Source of the DNA: Gracilimonas sp040877545
GTDB lineage: Bacteria; Bacteroidota; Rhodothermia; Balneolales; Balneolaceae
DNA: 64,000 nucleotides
Reading direction: 5' to 3'
Assembly (NCBI GenBank): GCA_040877545.1
Contig: JBBDNN010000077.1
Span: 1 to 64,000 of the forward strand
Shown: positions 15,136-25,631 of the stretch, in pieces
Layout: every line of letters starts with the position of its first letter
How positions within the stretch are numbered: the first letter of the stretch is position 1
Notes under the pieces: model-generated
The model's database searches: none
What the model was told of the DNA's origin: nothing
Seen by the model: only the letters and a program-made list of their open reading frames with translations
Position numbers and translations under genes: made by a program

Positions 15136-17430
15136 CTATTTTATTAACATCATCTGTTGTGTAAGTACTTTATCAGCGGCTTCCAAACGATACATATAAC
15201 TGCCACTTGCCAGAGAAGAAGCATCAAAATTTACCTGATGTACTCCTGCTGCTTTGTGCCCGTCTATCAATGTGGCAACACGCTGACCGAGCATATTGTA
15301 GATATTTAATTTCACGTCGGCTGCTTCAGGTATTTCGTAAGATATTTTTGTAGTCGGGTTGAATGGATTAGGATAATTTTGCTTTAACTGAAATTTCCGT
15401 GCCATTTCACCGTCTTCAATCGAGACTGTGCCACAAATATTATCATTTTGAATACTGTAATAGGCTGTTGGATAACTTTCTGCAGCAAAATCAGGGATTC
15501 CATCTAACCAAGCCTGATAGGAAGGATCTTCAGGTTCGCAAAGATTTGTATTACTGTATTCTATTACTCGCATAAAAGTTGCGTCAGTAATGGCTAAGGG
15601 TATTTCACCACTAAGTTCGGTATTACCGGATAATTGTAATGCACTAAGCAGAACCAAGTCTTCTGTTGCGCGGCCGGCATTTGCCAGTTCAGCAGGGATT
15701 TCACCACTCAGATTATTATTAGCTAAATTCAGGGAATCTAACTGGAGGGTATTACCAAGTGATGCAGGGATTTCACCACTCAGATTATTGTCATCAAGTG
15801 CTAACACATTCAGGTTAACCCTCATAACATTGTCATTACCAAAGTAATCCGGTATTTGACCTTCCAATCCTAAACCACCTAATCCGAGATAAGAGAGATT
15901 TCTGTTATTTGCAATCCATGAAGGGATGACATTATCAGGGAAAGTAAGCCCTGTTCTGGAAAGTTCCAGTTCTGTAAAACTGGTTCTTGTTGAAAATGCC
16001 CCGGGTACCTCTCCTGTTAAATCCGGATTATCCCGAAGATTTAGAACCTGAGAACCAATGTTAATAAAGTTGGTAGGAATTTCACCGGTTAAACCTGCAT
16101 CAGCAAGCCGTAAAATTTCCAGGTTTGATAATTGTCCTAACCAGCTTGGTATCGCTCCTATTTCCATATTTTCATTGTCAATTATGGAAATCTCCTGAAG
16201 GCTTTGAGCAGTTGACCATGCATCTGGCAAGCCACCTTCAATATTCAAATCTTCGAGATGGATTGATACGATAGCATCAGAATCGGCAAGGTTATTAGGA
16301 ATGGTACCTGTGATATCCATATCCTGAAAATGAACATCTTCTAAAGCGGCAACATCTCCAATCCAATCTGGTATGGGTCCGCTCCATCCACCTCCATAAA
16401 AACTGATACGTCTCAAACTTGGTGCAAACGACATATTTGGGATATCGGCAGTGCTTTCACCATCCCCTATAGTATCTCCCGGACCTCCAATTATAAATTG
16501 TTCTAAAGCTTCCATTTGTGCAATTGCAGGAGAAAGTGATCCGGTACGGTTGGTATTATGTATTTGAAAGCGAATTAATGTTTCACCCCAGGAATCAAAA
16601 ATCCATTCTGGAATTGGGCCGGGATCAAGATCATTATTTGCAATTCTATAATATTCCATCTCCTCTAAGTGCGACCAATCAGGGATGGGGCCTGTGAGGC
16701 GATTATTATGAAAGTAGACGCGTACCAGTGAGGTAAGATCTGTATGTACCTCAGGAATTTGGCCGGTAAAACGATTGGCGTCTACATAAAATCTTTGCAG
16801 AACCGGCCACTCACCGCTACCTCCTAACATCTCGGGAAGATCTCCGGAGAAATAATTATCACGAATCCTAAACTGTTCCATATTGGGCATTTGGGCAAAA
16901 GCATCCCAATCAACAGTACCTGATAATAAATTTGTGCGAACCAGTATAAATTGAAGGTATTCTAAGTTAGCCAGTTCAGCAGGCAATTGTCCTTCAAGCA
17001 GGTTTACATCCCATTCAAAATTTTCAAGATATTCTAAATCTTCAATTTCTGGCGGGATATGTCCGGGAATCGTCATATTGTTACGAGGCATCTCAATATT
17101 TACTACCCTCCATTCGGGTTCTGCTTCGGTACCAACATTGGCTACTCCACTAATTCCAACCCAGGAAGATACCGGATCATCAGTGCCCCAGCCTGAGTTG
17201 TCCAGCCAGTCATCTCCATTAGTTGCTGCATAAATTGCCATTAAGGCATCCCGATCCACTTGTTCAACACTTTCGCCATCTTCTTGTGCAAGTAGGTTGG
17301 TATTTATTAACAGTGTAAAAAAGAACGCTGCGATCAGCAAAAAGCTGAAGCGAGCTATAACTTTCGGAAATGGAGTTGAATCCAACCGCATCCCTTCCAA
17401 TTTTTTAATTTTAGTAGCTAAGTTTAACAT
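15136..17430 (-). CDS. Secreted leucine-rich-repeat protein with T9SS sorting domain
   Basis: A 764-residue protein. A signal peptide lies at about 22-49 (FSFLLIAAFFFTLLI), then a plant-LRR-like N-cap (RDALMAIYAATNGDDWLD and WVGISG). About 20 leucine-rich repeats follow, of the type LDSLNLANNNLSGEIPAEL, with SGEIP recurring many times. The last 80 residues are a type-A sorting domain, NYPNPFNPTTKISYEIP up to ASGSYMYRLEAADK, which directs export through the type IX system and surface attachment. The gene follows a TonB receptor by 100 bases on the same strand and may be co-transcribed. A polysaccharide or adhesion role is inferred. Confidence 0.9.
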   Translation of the reverse strand: MLNLATKIKKLEGMRLDSTPFPKVIARFSFLLIAAFFFTLLINTNLLAQEDGESVEQVDRDALMAIYAATNGDDWLDNSGWGTDDPVSSWVGISGVANVGTEAEPEWRVVNIEMPRNNMTIPGHIPPEIEDLEYLENFEWDVNLLEGQLPAELANLEYLQFILVRTNLLSGTVDWDAFAQMPNMEQFRIRDNYFSGDLPEMLGGSGEWPVLQRFYVDANRFTGQIPEVHTDLTSLVRVYFHNNRLTGPIPDWSHLEEMEYYRIANNDLDPGPIPEWIFDSWGETLIRFQIHNTNRTGSLSPAIAQMEALEQFIIGGPGDTIGDGESTADIPNMSFAPSLRRISFYGGGWSGPIPDWIGDVAALEDVHFQDMDITGTIPNNLADSDAIVSIHLEDLNIEGGLPDAWSTAQSLQEISIIDNENMEIGAIPSWLGQLSNLEILRLADAGLTGEIPTNFINIGSQVLNLRDNPDLTGEVPGAFSTRTSFTELELSRTGLTFPDNVIPSWIANNRNLSYLGLGGLGLEGQIPDYFGNDNVMRVNLNVLALDDNNLSGEIPASLGNTLQLDSLNLANNNLSGEIPAELANAGRATEDLVLLSALQLSGNTELSGEIPLAITDATFMRVIEYSNTNLCEPEDPSYQAWLDGIPDFAAESYPTAYYSIQNDNICGTVSIEDGEMARKFQLKQNYPNPFNPTTKISYEIPEAADVKLNIYNMLGQRVATLIDGHKAAGVHQVNFDASSLASGSYMYRLEAADKVLTQQMMLIK

Positions 17431-17530
17431 GTATTAATCCTTTTTTTTTAAAGTTGATCCTGAACATCAACATTCAGTAGGTTATGATATTTATAATCAA
17501 TTATTGATTGTATTGGTTTCATTAATAAAA

Positions 17531-20512
17531 TTAGAGTCTGTACCGAAGCCCGATACTAATTTCCCGCCCTCTCAATTGTGTGGTTGATGGGTAAAAATCA
17601 CGATCATAGTAGTAATTCACTTCTCTTTGGTTTAAAATATTTGAGGCATCAAACCAAAGCTGAAAGTTGGAAGAAACCCAATATCTTAGGGTAAATGATA
17701 AATTCTGTGCAGCATCATTATACTGATCGAAATAAACTGGTTGGCCGGTTGAAGCGATCCATTGCCGATCGCTGCTTCCATAAGATGAAATGGAGGGTGC
17801 TGCCCATTGGTAAGAAATCTGTGAAGAGAAGTCTCCCTGTTTATAGTCAAGGCCCGCATTAATAACATGAGGCCTTTGGCCTGAAAGTGGCGTTACATAT
17901 TTATATTCTTCAAAATCTTCAAAGCTATCATCCAGGCCAATAAATTCTATGGCTCTTGCTAAGCCATGAATAGTTCGCTCATAATCATTGTTTCGGCCTA
18001 AATCTGCAATAGATTGAGCATAGGAGTAATTAAAATAGGTTCCAAGGTTGCTTAAGAATCCTGGAAGGAATTCAAGATTTTGTTGCCAGGTAAATTCTGC
18101 ACCATATACTGTGGCTTCTTCACCATTTCTATAACCAGATCTGGTCCACCCTACAAACTCGGCTTCCTCATCATTTGCATCACCTTGAATTCGTTCTGAA
18201 AAGGCAAATACAAAATCTTCCATATCTTTATAAAACAGGCCAAAAGTTAACTGACCTACATTCATGAAATAATGCTCAAACAAAAAATCAAAATTATTGG
18301 AGAGCATGGGGGCAAGATGCGGATTTCCCTGCTGAATGGTTTGGCTGTTATAATTCCTCATGATATAAGGATTAAGCTGGCTAAAGCTTGGACGCCCTAT
18401 TGAGCGGGAATATGCCAATCGAATGTTTGTAAACTGTCCCAAACCAAATACTGCCTGTAAATTGGGAAAAATATTTGTGTAGTTATTACTACTGCTAATA
18501 TCTGAAGCCCCTCGGAATATACCTGAATCACTAATTTCTCCTTCACGTCCCACATATTTATTGGTGGTATGTTCAACTCGTAAACCTCCTAATAACGTAA
18601 ACCATCCTAATTCCAAATTAGCCATACTATATGCAGCATAGGTATGTTCATTAGCTTCATAACGTGAGGTTTCCGTTTCCAGAGCCCATTCCTCCAGGTC
18701 TGTTTGAAACCTTGGGGCTTGGGTATTGTAAAAATTCTTTGCACTTTCTAAATCTAAAAGCCATGGCATTTGATAAGTGGAATGGTCTCTTTCAAATATT
18801 TGCCAGGAGGCATTTTCTATTTGTTGGAAAGTAGATACGTCAAGCCTGGAGCTGTATTCTCGGAGTAGACGTTCCCCTGTTCCTTCTTTAAAGGTTAAGG
18901 AGGCACTTGAGCCAAACTTAAAATCTCCCAACCTATAGGGCATCTCCAAATCTATATTAGCTTTTACATCATTATTTATATTGCTATTTATTCGGTGATC
19001 CATTTCCTGGAATATCATTTCATTTGCCTTAGGATAATTTGTTACCTGACTCCAGGGAGCTATATCTACAGTAGGACTCCAACGATCATCTAAATTAAAA
19101 ACAAATTCATGACGAGAACGAGTTTCGAATCCCATTCGGTACTGATCATCAGAATAACGCCCGTGCCCCCATCCTAAAGCGTATTCCAGATCAAAGGCAT
19201 CTAAACGATGTCTGCCACCGCCTTGTACAGTATATTGATGGGTTTGGGATTCGTCTAACCGAGGATTATAGCCAATAGTACTCTGGTTAGCGGCATCAGG
19301 CCCACCACCACCATCTGGATAACCGGTTTGAGTTTGACCGGTATAATTTTCCATACGCGGGTTGTATGTTAAGGCATACTGTTTTCGTTGGTTATTTTGG
19401 ATATTGAACATTCCCTGCACATGATAGGTAGATTGATCGGTTGGCTGAAAAGTGAACTGCAAACCCGTTCCAATTCTTTCAGGTGTATCGAAACGTAATT
19501 CTGTTCCAATATCTGATAGTATATCCGCCGGGCCTTCACCAAAGTTTCCTTCTTCCCAATCGGTTCGAAAAATTTCGCGTGAATTAGGATCTCGCTGATA
19601 ACTGAAGTTCAATCCAAAAGAATATGAATCATCAGGAGAATCACCATAACTTATACTGGCACGTTGATTTGTACCTGCATGGCGAAGGTATCGATCCTGT
19701 AAGCCTCCACCGACGCGAATATTCATATCTCTTTCGCCCCCAACTGGCCGCCTTGTATTTATATTGATCACACCTGCTAAAGCATCTGCATCCATGTCTG
19801 GAGTGATTACTTTTATTACTTCAAGATCTTGTACCATATCTGCCGAAATAGTACTAAGATCTACACTGCGATCGCCTCCGGTTGAACCCATTCGCTGTCC
19901 ATCCATCGTAACGTTACTTGCACCGGCACCTACACCACGAATATTGGTACCGCCATGTCCCATTCCGGCAATTCTTGATAAGGCTCCGGTAACGGTATTA
20001 TCCGCAAATCCTTCAATTTGCTCAGCTGATATAACAGCTTTTATATTTACAGACTCCCTTTGTTCGCTCAATGCACGTGATTGCCCCCGCTGACGTCCGG
20101 TAACCTGAATCTCCTCTCCCTCGAGAGTGGTAGTGGTGAGTTCCATATCCTGAGTAACGGTTTCACCCTCGGTAACAGTAATTCCAACTTCCTGAGATTC
20201 ATAGCCGATATACCTGAAAAGCAATGTTAAATCCCCTACAGGTGCATTTCTTATAATATAACGCCCGTCTATGTCAGTAGAAGTTCCTTTTTCTGTACCC
20301 TGAATAATTACATTTGCTCCAATCAATGCTTCGCCGGTGGTTGCATCGCTCACTTCTCCTCTAATCGTCTGAGCATATCCCTGTTGAGGAATAATGACTA
20401 GAGATAGTAAAGCAAAAATAGTTGCTAGCAATAGAGAGAACTTCAAATTTAAAGCGCTTCCATTGAGCAAAAATTTTATTTTTTTATTGACCGAAACTTC
20501 ATTCATAACCAT
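17531..20512 (-). CDS. TonB-dependent receptor (TIGR01782-like), pectin island copy 1
   Basis: A 993-residue outer-membrane receptor: signal peptide ending near residue 47 (GYAQ), carboxypeptidase-regulatory-like domain (about 49-130, GEALIGANVIIQGTEKGTST), and plug (about 150-265) with TNIRGVGAGASNVTMDGQRM and TPDMDADALAGVININTRRP. A 22-strand barrel follows to the end (ISIGLRYRL). The DADALAGxIN block marks the receptor type that imports oligosaccharides without a SusD partner, and no susD is adjacent. A perfect operator-like palindrome lies 7 bases upstream of the ATG (20519). It should import pectin oligomers. Confidence 0.93.
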   Translation of the reverse strand: MVMNEVSVNKKIKFLLNGSALNLKFSLLLATIFALLSLVIIPQQGYAQTIRGEVSDATTGEALIGANVIIQGTEKGTSTDIDGRYIIRNAPVGDLTLLFRYIGYESQEVGITVTEGETVTQDMELTTTTLEGEEIQVTGRQRGQSRALSEQRESVNIKAVISAEQIEGFADNTVTGALSRIAGMGHGGTNIRGVGAGASNVTMDGQRMGSTGGDRSVDLSTISADMVQDLEVIKVITPDMDADALAGVININTRRPVGGERDMNIRVGGGLQDRYLRHAGTNQRASISYGDSPDDSYSFGLNFSYQRDPNSREIFRTDWEEGNFGEGPADILSDIGTELRFDTPERIGTGLQFTFQPTDQSTYHVQGMFNIQNNQRKQYALTYNPRMENYTGQTQTGYPDGGGGPDAANQSTIGYNPRLDESQTHQYTVQGGGRHRLDAFDLEYALGWGHGRYSDDQYRMGFETRSRHEFVFNLDDRWSPTVDIAPWSQVTNYPKANEMIFQEMDHRINSNINNDVKANIDLEMPYRLGDFKFGSSASLTFKEGTGERLLREYSSRLDVSTFQQIENASWQIFERDHSTYQMPWLLDLESAKNFYNTQAPRFQTDLEEWALETETSRYEANEHTYAAYSMANLELGWFTLLGGLRVEHTTNKYVGREGEISDSGIFRGASDISSSNNYTNIFPNLQAVFGLGQFTNIRLAYSRSIGRPSFSQLNPYIMRNYNSQTIQQGNPHLAPMLSNNFDFLFEHYFMNVGQLTFGLFYKDMEDFVFAFSERIQGDANDEEAEFVGWTRSGYRNGEEATVYGAEFTWQQNLEFLPGFLSNLGTYFNYSYAQSIADLGRNNDYERTIHGLARAIEFIGLDDSFEDFEEYKYVTPLSGQRPHVINAGLDYKQGDFSSQISYQWAAPSISSYGSSDRQWIASTGQPVYFDQYNDAAQNLSFTLRYWVSSNFQLWFDASNILNQREVNYYYDRDFYPSTTQLRGREISIGLRYRL

Positions 20513-20518
20513 TCCTAC

Positions 20519-20530
20519 TTAACCGGTTAA
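20519..20530. promoter_or_regulatory. LacI-type operator, site 2 (TTAACCGGTTAA)
   Basis: A perfect 12-base palindrome TTAACCGGTTAA directly upstream of the receptor gene start at 20512. Read towards the gene, the flank is GAGTATTTAACCGGTTAAGTA, almost the same as at 28618 (quoted here as ATTTAACCGGTTAAGTA). A site so close to the start codon suggests roadblock-type repression. Confidence 0.7.
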
Positions 20531-20657
20531 ATACTCATTTGTAATTAACGATTTAATAACAAAAGAATCAAAAATAATTCATGTTTTAAACGCCTGTAAA
20601 CTATTTTTTTCTTTGTTAAAGCCGAATTCATTTTAACTTTATTGCTGGCTTTTATTC

Positions 20658-22691
20658 TTATTTAATTAAAGTCATTTTTCGGGTTTGAGAAAACACTTGA
20701 TCACCGGGTATACTGGTGGATATTCCCTTTAATTTATATATATAAACACCAGATGCCTGGGAGCTGAAATCAAATTCCACGGTATGGAAACCGGCTGATT
20801 GATTTTTAAATATTCGCCGGGCTACTTCCCTCCCTGTCATATCAAATACACGTAAATCAATATCAGCTGAGTGGGGTAATCCGTAGCGTATATTGGTTGT
20901 GGGATTGAAAGGATTCGGATAGTTTTGCCCTAAGGTAAATGTGTTCGGAACACCATCTGGTGATTCTATTGATGTAGGAGTTTCCGTAACAAAATATTCA
21001 TAATCGGTCCAGACTCCGGCACCTTCATCATTGACACCGCGAACTCTCCAGAAATAAGTTTCGCCGCCTTCCAGTTCTTCTTCTAGAGTTAGCGATGTTC
21101 CTTCTGCGGTTGCTGCAAAAATGATTTCTCCATAATCGCCAGCCCCATCCCTGATTTCCATTTCATAAGCAGAAGCATAGGTTGCTGCATTCCATGAAAA
21201 CTCTGGCTGCAGGGATACATCCGATTCTTGAACAGGAAAATTTAAAGCCAAACTGCCGGGTACAGGAGAAAATTCGCCTGATTGTTCCTGCAGCGTATGG
21301 ATATATTCTTCGAGATTTGAGTATCCTGATTCGGCAAGTTCTTTACCGTCAGTTGAATCATTGGGATCTAAACTATTTTCAGTTTCCCATTCATCGGGAA
21401 TTCCATCACCGTCTGTATCTTCCGGAGCTGGAGCTGACATAAGTTCCGGCCATCCTCCAACTTCTTCCTGGCTGTCAATAATGCCTTCACCTTCTCCATA
21501 AGAACCACCATATGTAGCGGTTCCTGTTTCTGTTTCATGGACAATTCTTGAATCAAGTGTATCGCGACGTGGCAAAATAGCTCCTGCATTGGCCAAGACA
21601 CTTACAAAGGCTTCTTCCGCTGTTTCGAATGATGCAATATCCTCAACTTCAAAAGGTTCGGCAGCAACCAAATCTTCTTTGCTAATGCCGTAGTTGTCAA
21701 AGCTGTTAGAAGGATCCACGCCTTCCCAGTTATCCGCGGTTACCTCTTCGCTGCCATACACGTAATTCCCATCTATATAAAATAAACCGTGTACACCGGC
21801 TGGTTGTGAGTTACTTCCATTATCAGGCCAGGGCTGAATAATTCGGTCTCTGTTTGAAGAAGTAGCTGGTCCGGGCTTAAAGTAATTATTCACAAGATTA
21901 TAGCTTCCGCCTTCAGCGGCATAGGAGCTATTATTACCCCAGTTATATATCACATTATTGCGAAAATCAACCAGCTCTGCTTCGGCATTTCCGGAATAAC
22001 GGCTTCCATTAAAACGAGGATTTCTGCTTGAATGATGAGCTAGTAAATTGTGATGAAAAGAGGCACCCATTCCACCCCAAATTCCGCCGTAGCCATGGCG
22101 GCCTTTTTCATGATCAGATTCATACAAACTTTCACTTAAAATACTCCATTGAAGTGTGAAGTTTTCATTATCATAAAAACTACCTGTTTCATCTATTGCC
22201 CAGCTCATAGAGATATGATCAAGAATGATATCTTTTTGTTCTCTTCCCCAGAGGGCATCTGGTTCACCACCAGAAAGATTTCCAGGCCTGAACCTCATGT
22301 ATTGAATGATTACATTATCTGCATCAATGACAACCATTTCTCCTTTAGTTGCTATACCATCGCCAGGAGCTGTTTGGCCGAAAATAGATATATTATCATT
22401 TCTGATACGCAGTTCACTTGTAAGATGAATGGTCCCCGATATGCGAAAAATAATAGTTCTCGCCCCTTCCGCTTCTACACCTGCCCGTAAACTTCCGGGA
22501 CCTGAATTATTTAAATTGGTTACTTCATACACATCTCCGCCGCGTCCACCGGTAGTGTATTTACCGAATCCATCCGCGCCGGGAAAGGCAAGCTGCTGAG
22601 CTACTAATTCAACTGGATTGGAAAGCATTAAAAGAGCAAAAAATATGCAGCCTAAATTATTTATTTTTTTTATCGGTAAAACCTGCTTCAT
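20658..22691 (-). CDS. PL1 pectate lyase with T9SS sorting domain
   Basis: I take the ATG at 22691, which puts a good signal peptide at the start (NNLGCIFFALLMLSNPVELVAQ); an ATG at 22736 is an alternative. The 677-residue protein has a PL1 beta-helix (about 35-390) opening with FPGADGFGKYTTGGRGGDVY and containing the lyase pattern GRHGYGGIWGGMGASFHHNL and HHSSRNPRFNG. A calcium-binding DTDGDGIPDEW repeat (about 430), an FN3-like domain (about 490-590) and a type-A sorting domain (NYPNPFNPTTNIRYGLP) follow. It should cleave polygalacturonate at the cell surface. It is the third gene of a receptor-receptor-lyase operon. Confidence 0.92.
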   Translation of the reverse strand: MKQVLPIKKINNLGCIFFALLMLSNPVELVAQQLAFPGADGFGKYTTGGRGGDVYEVTNLNNSGPGSLRAGVEAEGARTIIFRISGTIHLTSELRIRNDNISIFGQTAPGDGIATKGEMVVIDADNVIIQYMRFRPGNLSGGEPDALWGREQKDIILDHISMSWAIDETGSFYDNENFTLQWSILSESLYESDHEKGRHGYGGIWGGMGASFHHNLLAHHSSRNPRFNGSRYSGNAEAELVDFRNNVIYNWGNNSSYAAEGGSYNLVNNYFKPGPATSSNRDRIIQPWPDNGSNSQPAGVHGLFYIDGNYVYGSEEVTADNWEGVDPSNSFDNYGISKEDLVAAEPFEVEDIASFETAEEAFVSVLANAGAILPRRDTLDSRIVHETETGTATYGGSYGEGEGIIDSQEEVGGWPELMSAPAPEDTDGDGIPDEWETENSLDPNDSTDGKELAESGYSNLEEYIHTLQEQSGEFSPVPGSLALNFPVQESDVSLQPEFSWNAATYASAYEMEIRDGAGDYGEIIFAATAEGTSLTLEEELEGGETYFWRVRGVNDEGAGVWTDYEYFVTETPTSIESPDGVPNTFTLGQNYPNPFNPTTNIRYGLPHSADIDLRVFDMTGREVARRIFKNQSAGFHTVEFDFSSQASGVYIYKLKGISTSIPGDQVFSQTRKMTLIK

Positions 22692-22747
22692 AATATTGTT
22701 TTTTAATAGTTTTGTACTTCTTATAATTTTAATCAAATCTATGCTTC

Positions 22748-25615
22748 TTAAAAGTTTAGCTGCACACCCAAACTGAACTCAATTCCATCTCTTTGATAGA
22801 TACTTGTTGGATAATTGTCTCTGTTGTATCTGTATCCAACTTCTTCACTCTGCATTAAATTGTACACATTTGCCCATAACTGAATTTCATTGGATAGTTT
22901 ATATTTTAGAGAAGCGGATAAATCCTGAAAACCTTCCTGATAACGATCCATATATACTTGATCGCTACTTACAGAAGGAGCTTCCGTTCTTTCTTGTGCT
23001 AATTTATTTAGTGATTCCGCACTCCAGTGATACGATATTTGGGCAGAAAAACGATCCTGACTGTAATCAAGGGCAGCATTTACCACGTGTGGACGTTGGC
23101 CCGGAAAAGCAGTTTCTTCACCGCGGCTTGAAGTGTACGAAGAATTTGACCATGTATAATTGGCATAGGTGCCAAGATTCCTCAACAGTCCTGGTAAAAA
23201 TAAAAGCCGTTGTTGCCAGGCCACTTCCACACCATAAATAGCTGCTGTTTCTTCCTCGTTATGAAAACTGCGTTCACTTACTGAAATCTCTGTAGTTTCG
23301 TCATCAAAGAATTCATCAAAAGGAATAAAATCACCTTCTGATGCCTGTATAGTTCGGCTTTCTTCTGAAATAAAATTGGTAAGTCTTTTATAAAATGCGC
23401 CCACTGAAACAACTCCTGTTTCCATGATAGATTGATCCAAAAATAGGTCAAAGTTGTCCGATACTATGGGTTCCAAACCAGGGTTTCCCCTGAAAATAGA
23501 AGTATCTGCCGGAGTGATTAATTCAAACGGGGCAATCAAATTGAAGTCTGGACGGGCAATGGATCTGGAATAAGCCAGGCGAATGCTGCTTTCTTCTGAG
23601 GGGTCAAATATAAGCTGTGTATGCGGAAAAATATTTGTATAACTGGAAACAACACTCGTATCTGTTGACTCCTCAAATTGATCAAACCTGTTAAATCTAA
23701 CTGTGCGGCCTTCGTAATCAGCTGCCGTATGTTCTATCCTGGCACCACCTATAAAAGTTAATGATCCGAAATTTAAAGTAGCCATTCCATAGCCGGCATA
23801 TATTTTTTCGCTGGCAAGATAATTCCAAATGTTGGATGTTCTGTTGTTTAAATCCCGATCCAGTCTTAGGTTTGGAATGCTTGCTTCAAAAAATGATAAA
23901 GCCTCCTCCGAATCCAGCACCCAATCCAAACTGTATTGGTCACCCAAAAGATTTGCTTGTCCCGCCTCATGATGTTCAAATTCATTCAGGTTCAAAAATC
24001 CGGGATAGGTATATAAATACTCATTATAGGCGCCTTCTTCATTTGCGTCTTTGTTTGTGATTAAAGCGCTCGTGCCAATTTTAAAAGAACCCAACCCAAA
24101 AGGAATTTCAACATCTATATTACCGGAATATGTTCTGTCAATATGTTGATCAATGATATAGGTCATATCTGATAACATCATATCTTCAATCTGCGGATCT
24201 TCTACAACTTCCGGCATTGGCCGATTTTGATCTTCAAGGTTAATCGTGTATTCCATTCCGCTCATTTCAAATGGAAAATGATATTCGTTTTTGTTGATCT
24301 CGCTTTGTGCCCAACCTGCACTGTATTCCAAAATTATGGGATCGAAAAGATGTTGACCGCCGGCTTTAAAAGTAAATTGCGAAATATCTATATACTCATT
24401 CCGCAAATCATATCTGAAGCTGCCTTGTGGCCCCGTGGTGAATTGATTTTCCCAGCTGCCGTTTGCCAACCAGTTATTTCTATGACGAATTCTTTCCCGG
24501 CTGTCCGTATTAACCATACCCTGCAGATAAAAACTGGATGTTTCGTTAGGTGTATAATCTAATTGTACAGATCCACCCAACCTCCCACGTTCCTCTGTTT
24601 GAAGTGCCGGCGATACTTGCTCGATTACATCTACATTCCCGTTACCGAAATCAGCTAAACCATATTCAATTCCAAGCACCTCAGAAACAGTTTGATTCTG
24701 CTGATAGCTGAAATTCATTGCTATAGAAATATCATCACTCAGAGGTTGAATGACGCGGGCCCATGCTCTGCCTGTAGCCCCTGTTCTGTTAAAATGCGCG
24801 GGATTAGCTCCACCACCCATACCGATAATAATTTCACTCTCATCCTCTGCCGGATTATAAGTTTTTAGGTTTACAACCCCTGCCAAACCATCCGCGAACA
24901 TATCCGGTGTAAGAACTTTTATAAACTCAACTTCACTAATCATATCTGTGGAAATTGCACCTAAATCAGCATTACGGTCACCAAGGCCGGTTGTTCCCAT
25001 TCGTTGACCATTTACTGTTACGTAATAACTCTTATATCCCACGCCACGCAAATTAATATCTCCATCACGGGCCACCTGTACACCGGGAATACGAGCCATG
25101 GCTTCTTCTACTGAATAATCTCCAAAACCAACTATTTGTTCAGAGTTCAAAGTAAATCCTGTACCATCAATTTCTCTTGCCTCAGTTTTTACTGACTCAC
25201 CTTGTAAAGCCACTGTGGTTAAATCAAAATGTTGTTCTACCATTTCACCGCTTACAACGGTAATAGAAACTTCCTCTATAACTTCATCGGTTGTCCGAAA
25301 TATGAGGGTATAGTTCCCTTCAGGCACCTCTTCAAATATAAACTCACCAGTTTCACTGATTGGCGTTACGTCATTGGTTTCTTGCAGGAGCATTACATAT
25401 TTAGTAACGTCAACTTCCTCATTTGCGGAGACCGTTCCGCTAATGGTTCCTGTATCAGGTTGGGCAATAGCTTCACCAGAACCCAAGGCTAGTGAAACCA
25501 TCATTACACAAGTAAATAGGTATGACATAGTATTCCATCCGTTCAAAAGAGAAACAGAATGCTTCCATTCATTCATACGCTTATAAAATTTTATCATTGA
25601 GATATTCTCTTTCAT
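22748..25615 (-). CDS. TonB-dependent receptor (TIGR01782-like), pectin island copy 2
   Basis: A 955-residue receptor. The signal peptide ends near residue 52 (SGEAIAQ). An N-terminal beta-sandwich domain follows, less canonical than in the neighbour (EGNYTLIFRTTDEVIEEV), then a plug with GDINLRGVGYKSYYVTVNGQ and TPDMFADGLAGVVNLKTYNP, and a barrel to the end (IEFSLGVQLNF, terminal Phe). It has FADGLAG where the neighbours have DADALAG. It starts 16 bases after copy 3 and is followed by the PL1 gene, so the three form one operon under the operator at 28618. It probably imports products of the lyase. Confidence 0.92.
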   Translation of the reverse strand: MKENISMIKFYKRMNEWKHSVSLLNGWNTMSYLFTCVMMVSLALGSGEAIAQPDTGTISGTVSANEEVDVTKYVMLLQETNDVTPISETGEFIFEEVPEGNYTLIFRTTDEVIEEVSITVVSGEMVEQHFDLTTVALQGESVKTEAREIDGTGFTLNSEQIVGFGDYSVEEAMARIPGVQVARDGDINLRGVGYKSYYVTVNGQRMGTTGLGDRNADLGAISTDMISEVEFIKVLTPDMFADGLAGVVNLKTYNPAEDESEIIIGMGGGANPAHFNRTGATGRAWARVIQPLSDDISIAMNFSYQQNQTVSEVLGIEYGLADFGNGNVDVIEQVSPALQTEERGRLGGSVQLDYTPNETSSFYLQGMVNTDSRERIRHRNNWLANGSWENQFTTGPQGSFRYDLRNEYIDISQFTFKAGGQHLFDPIILEYSAGWAQSEINKNEYHFPFEMSGMEYTINLEDQNRPMPEVVEDPQIEDMMLSDMTYIIDQHIDRTYSGNIDVEIPFGLGSFKIGTSALITNKDANEEGAYNEYLYTYPGFLNLNEFEHHEAGQANLLGDQYSLDWVLDSEEALSFFEASIPNLRLDRDLNNRTSNIWNYLASEKIYAGYGMATLNFGSLTFIGGARIEHTAADYEGRTVRFNRFDQFEESTDTSVVSSYTNIFPHTQLIFDPSEESSIRLAYSRSIARPDFNLIAPFELITPADTSIFRGNPGLEPIVSDNFDLFLDQSIMETGVVSVGAFYKRLTNFISEESRTIQASEGDFIPFDEFFDDETTEISVSERSFHNEEETAAIYGVEVAWQQRLLFLPGLLRNLGTYANYTWSNSSYTSSRGEETAFPGQRPHVVNAALDYSQDRFSAQISYHWSAESLNKLAQERTEAPSVSSDQVYMDRYQEGFQDLSASLKYKLSNEIQLWANVYNLMQSEEVGYRYNRDNYPTSIYQRDGIEFSLGVQLNF

Positions 25616-25631
25616 AACTTAATCCTTCCGG

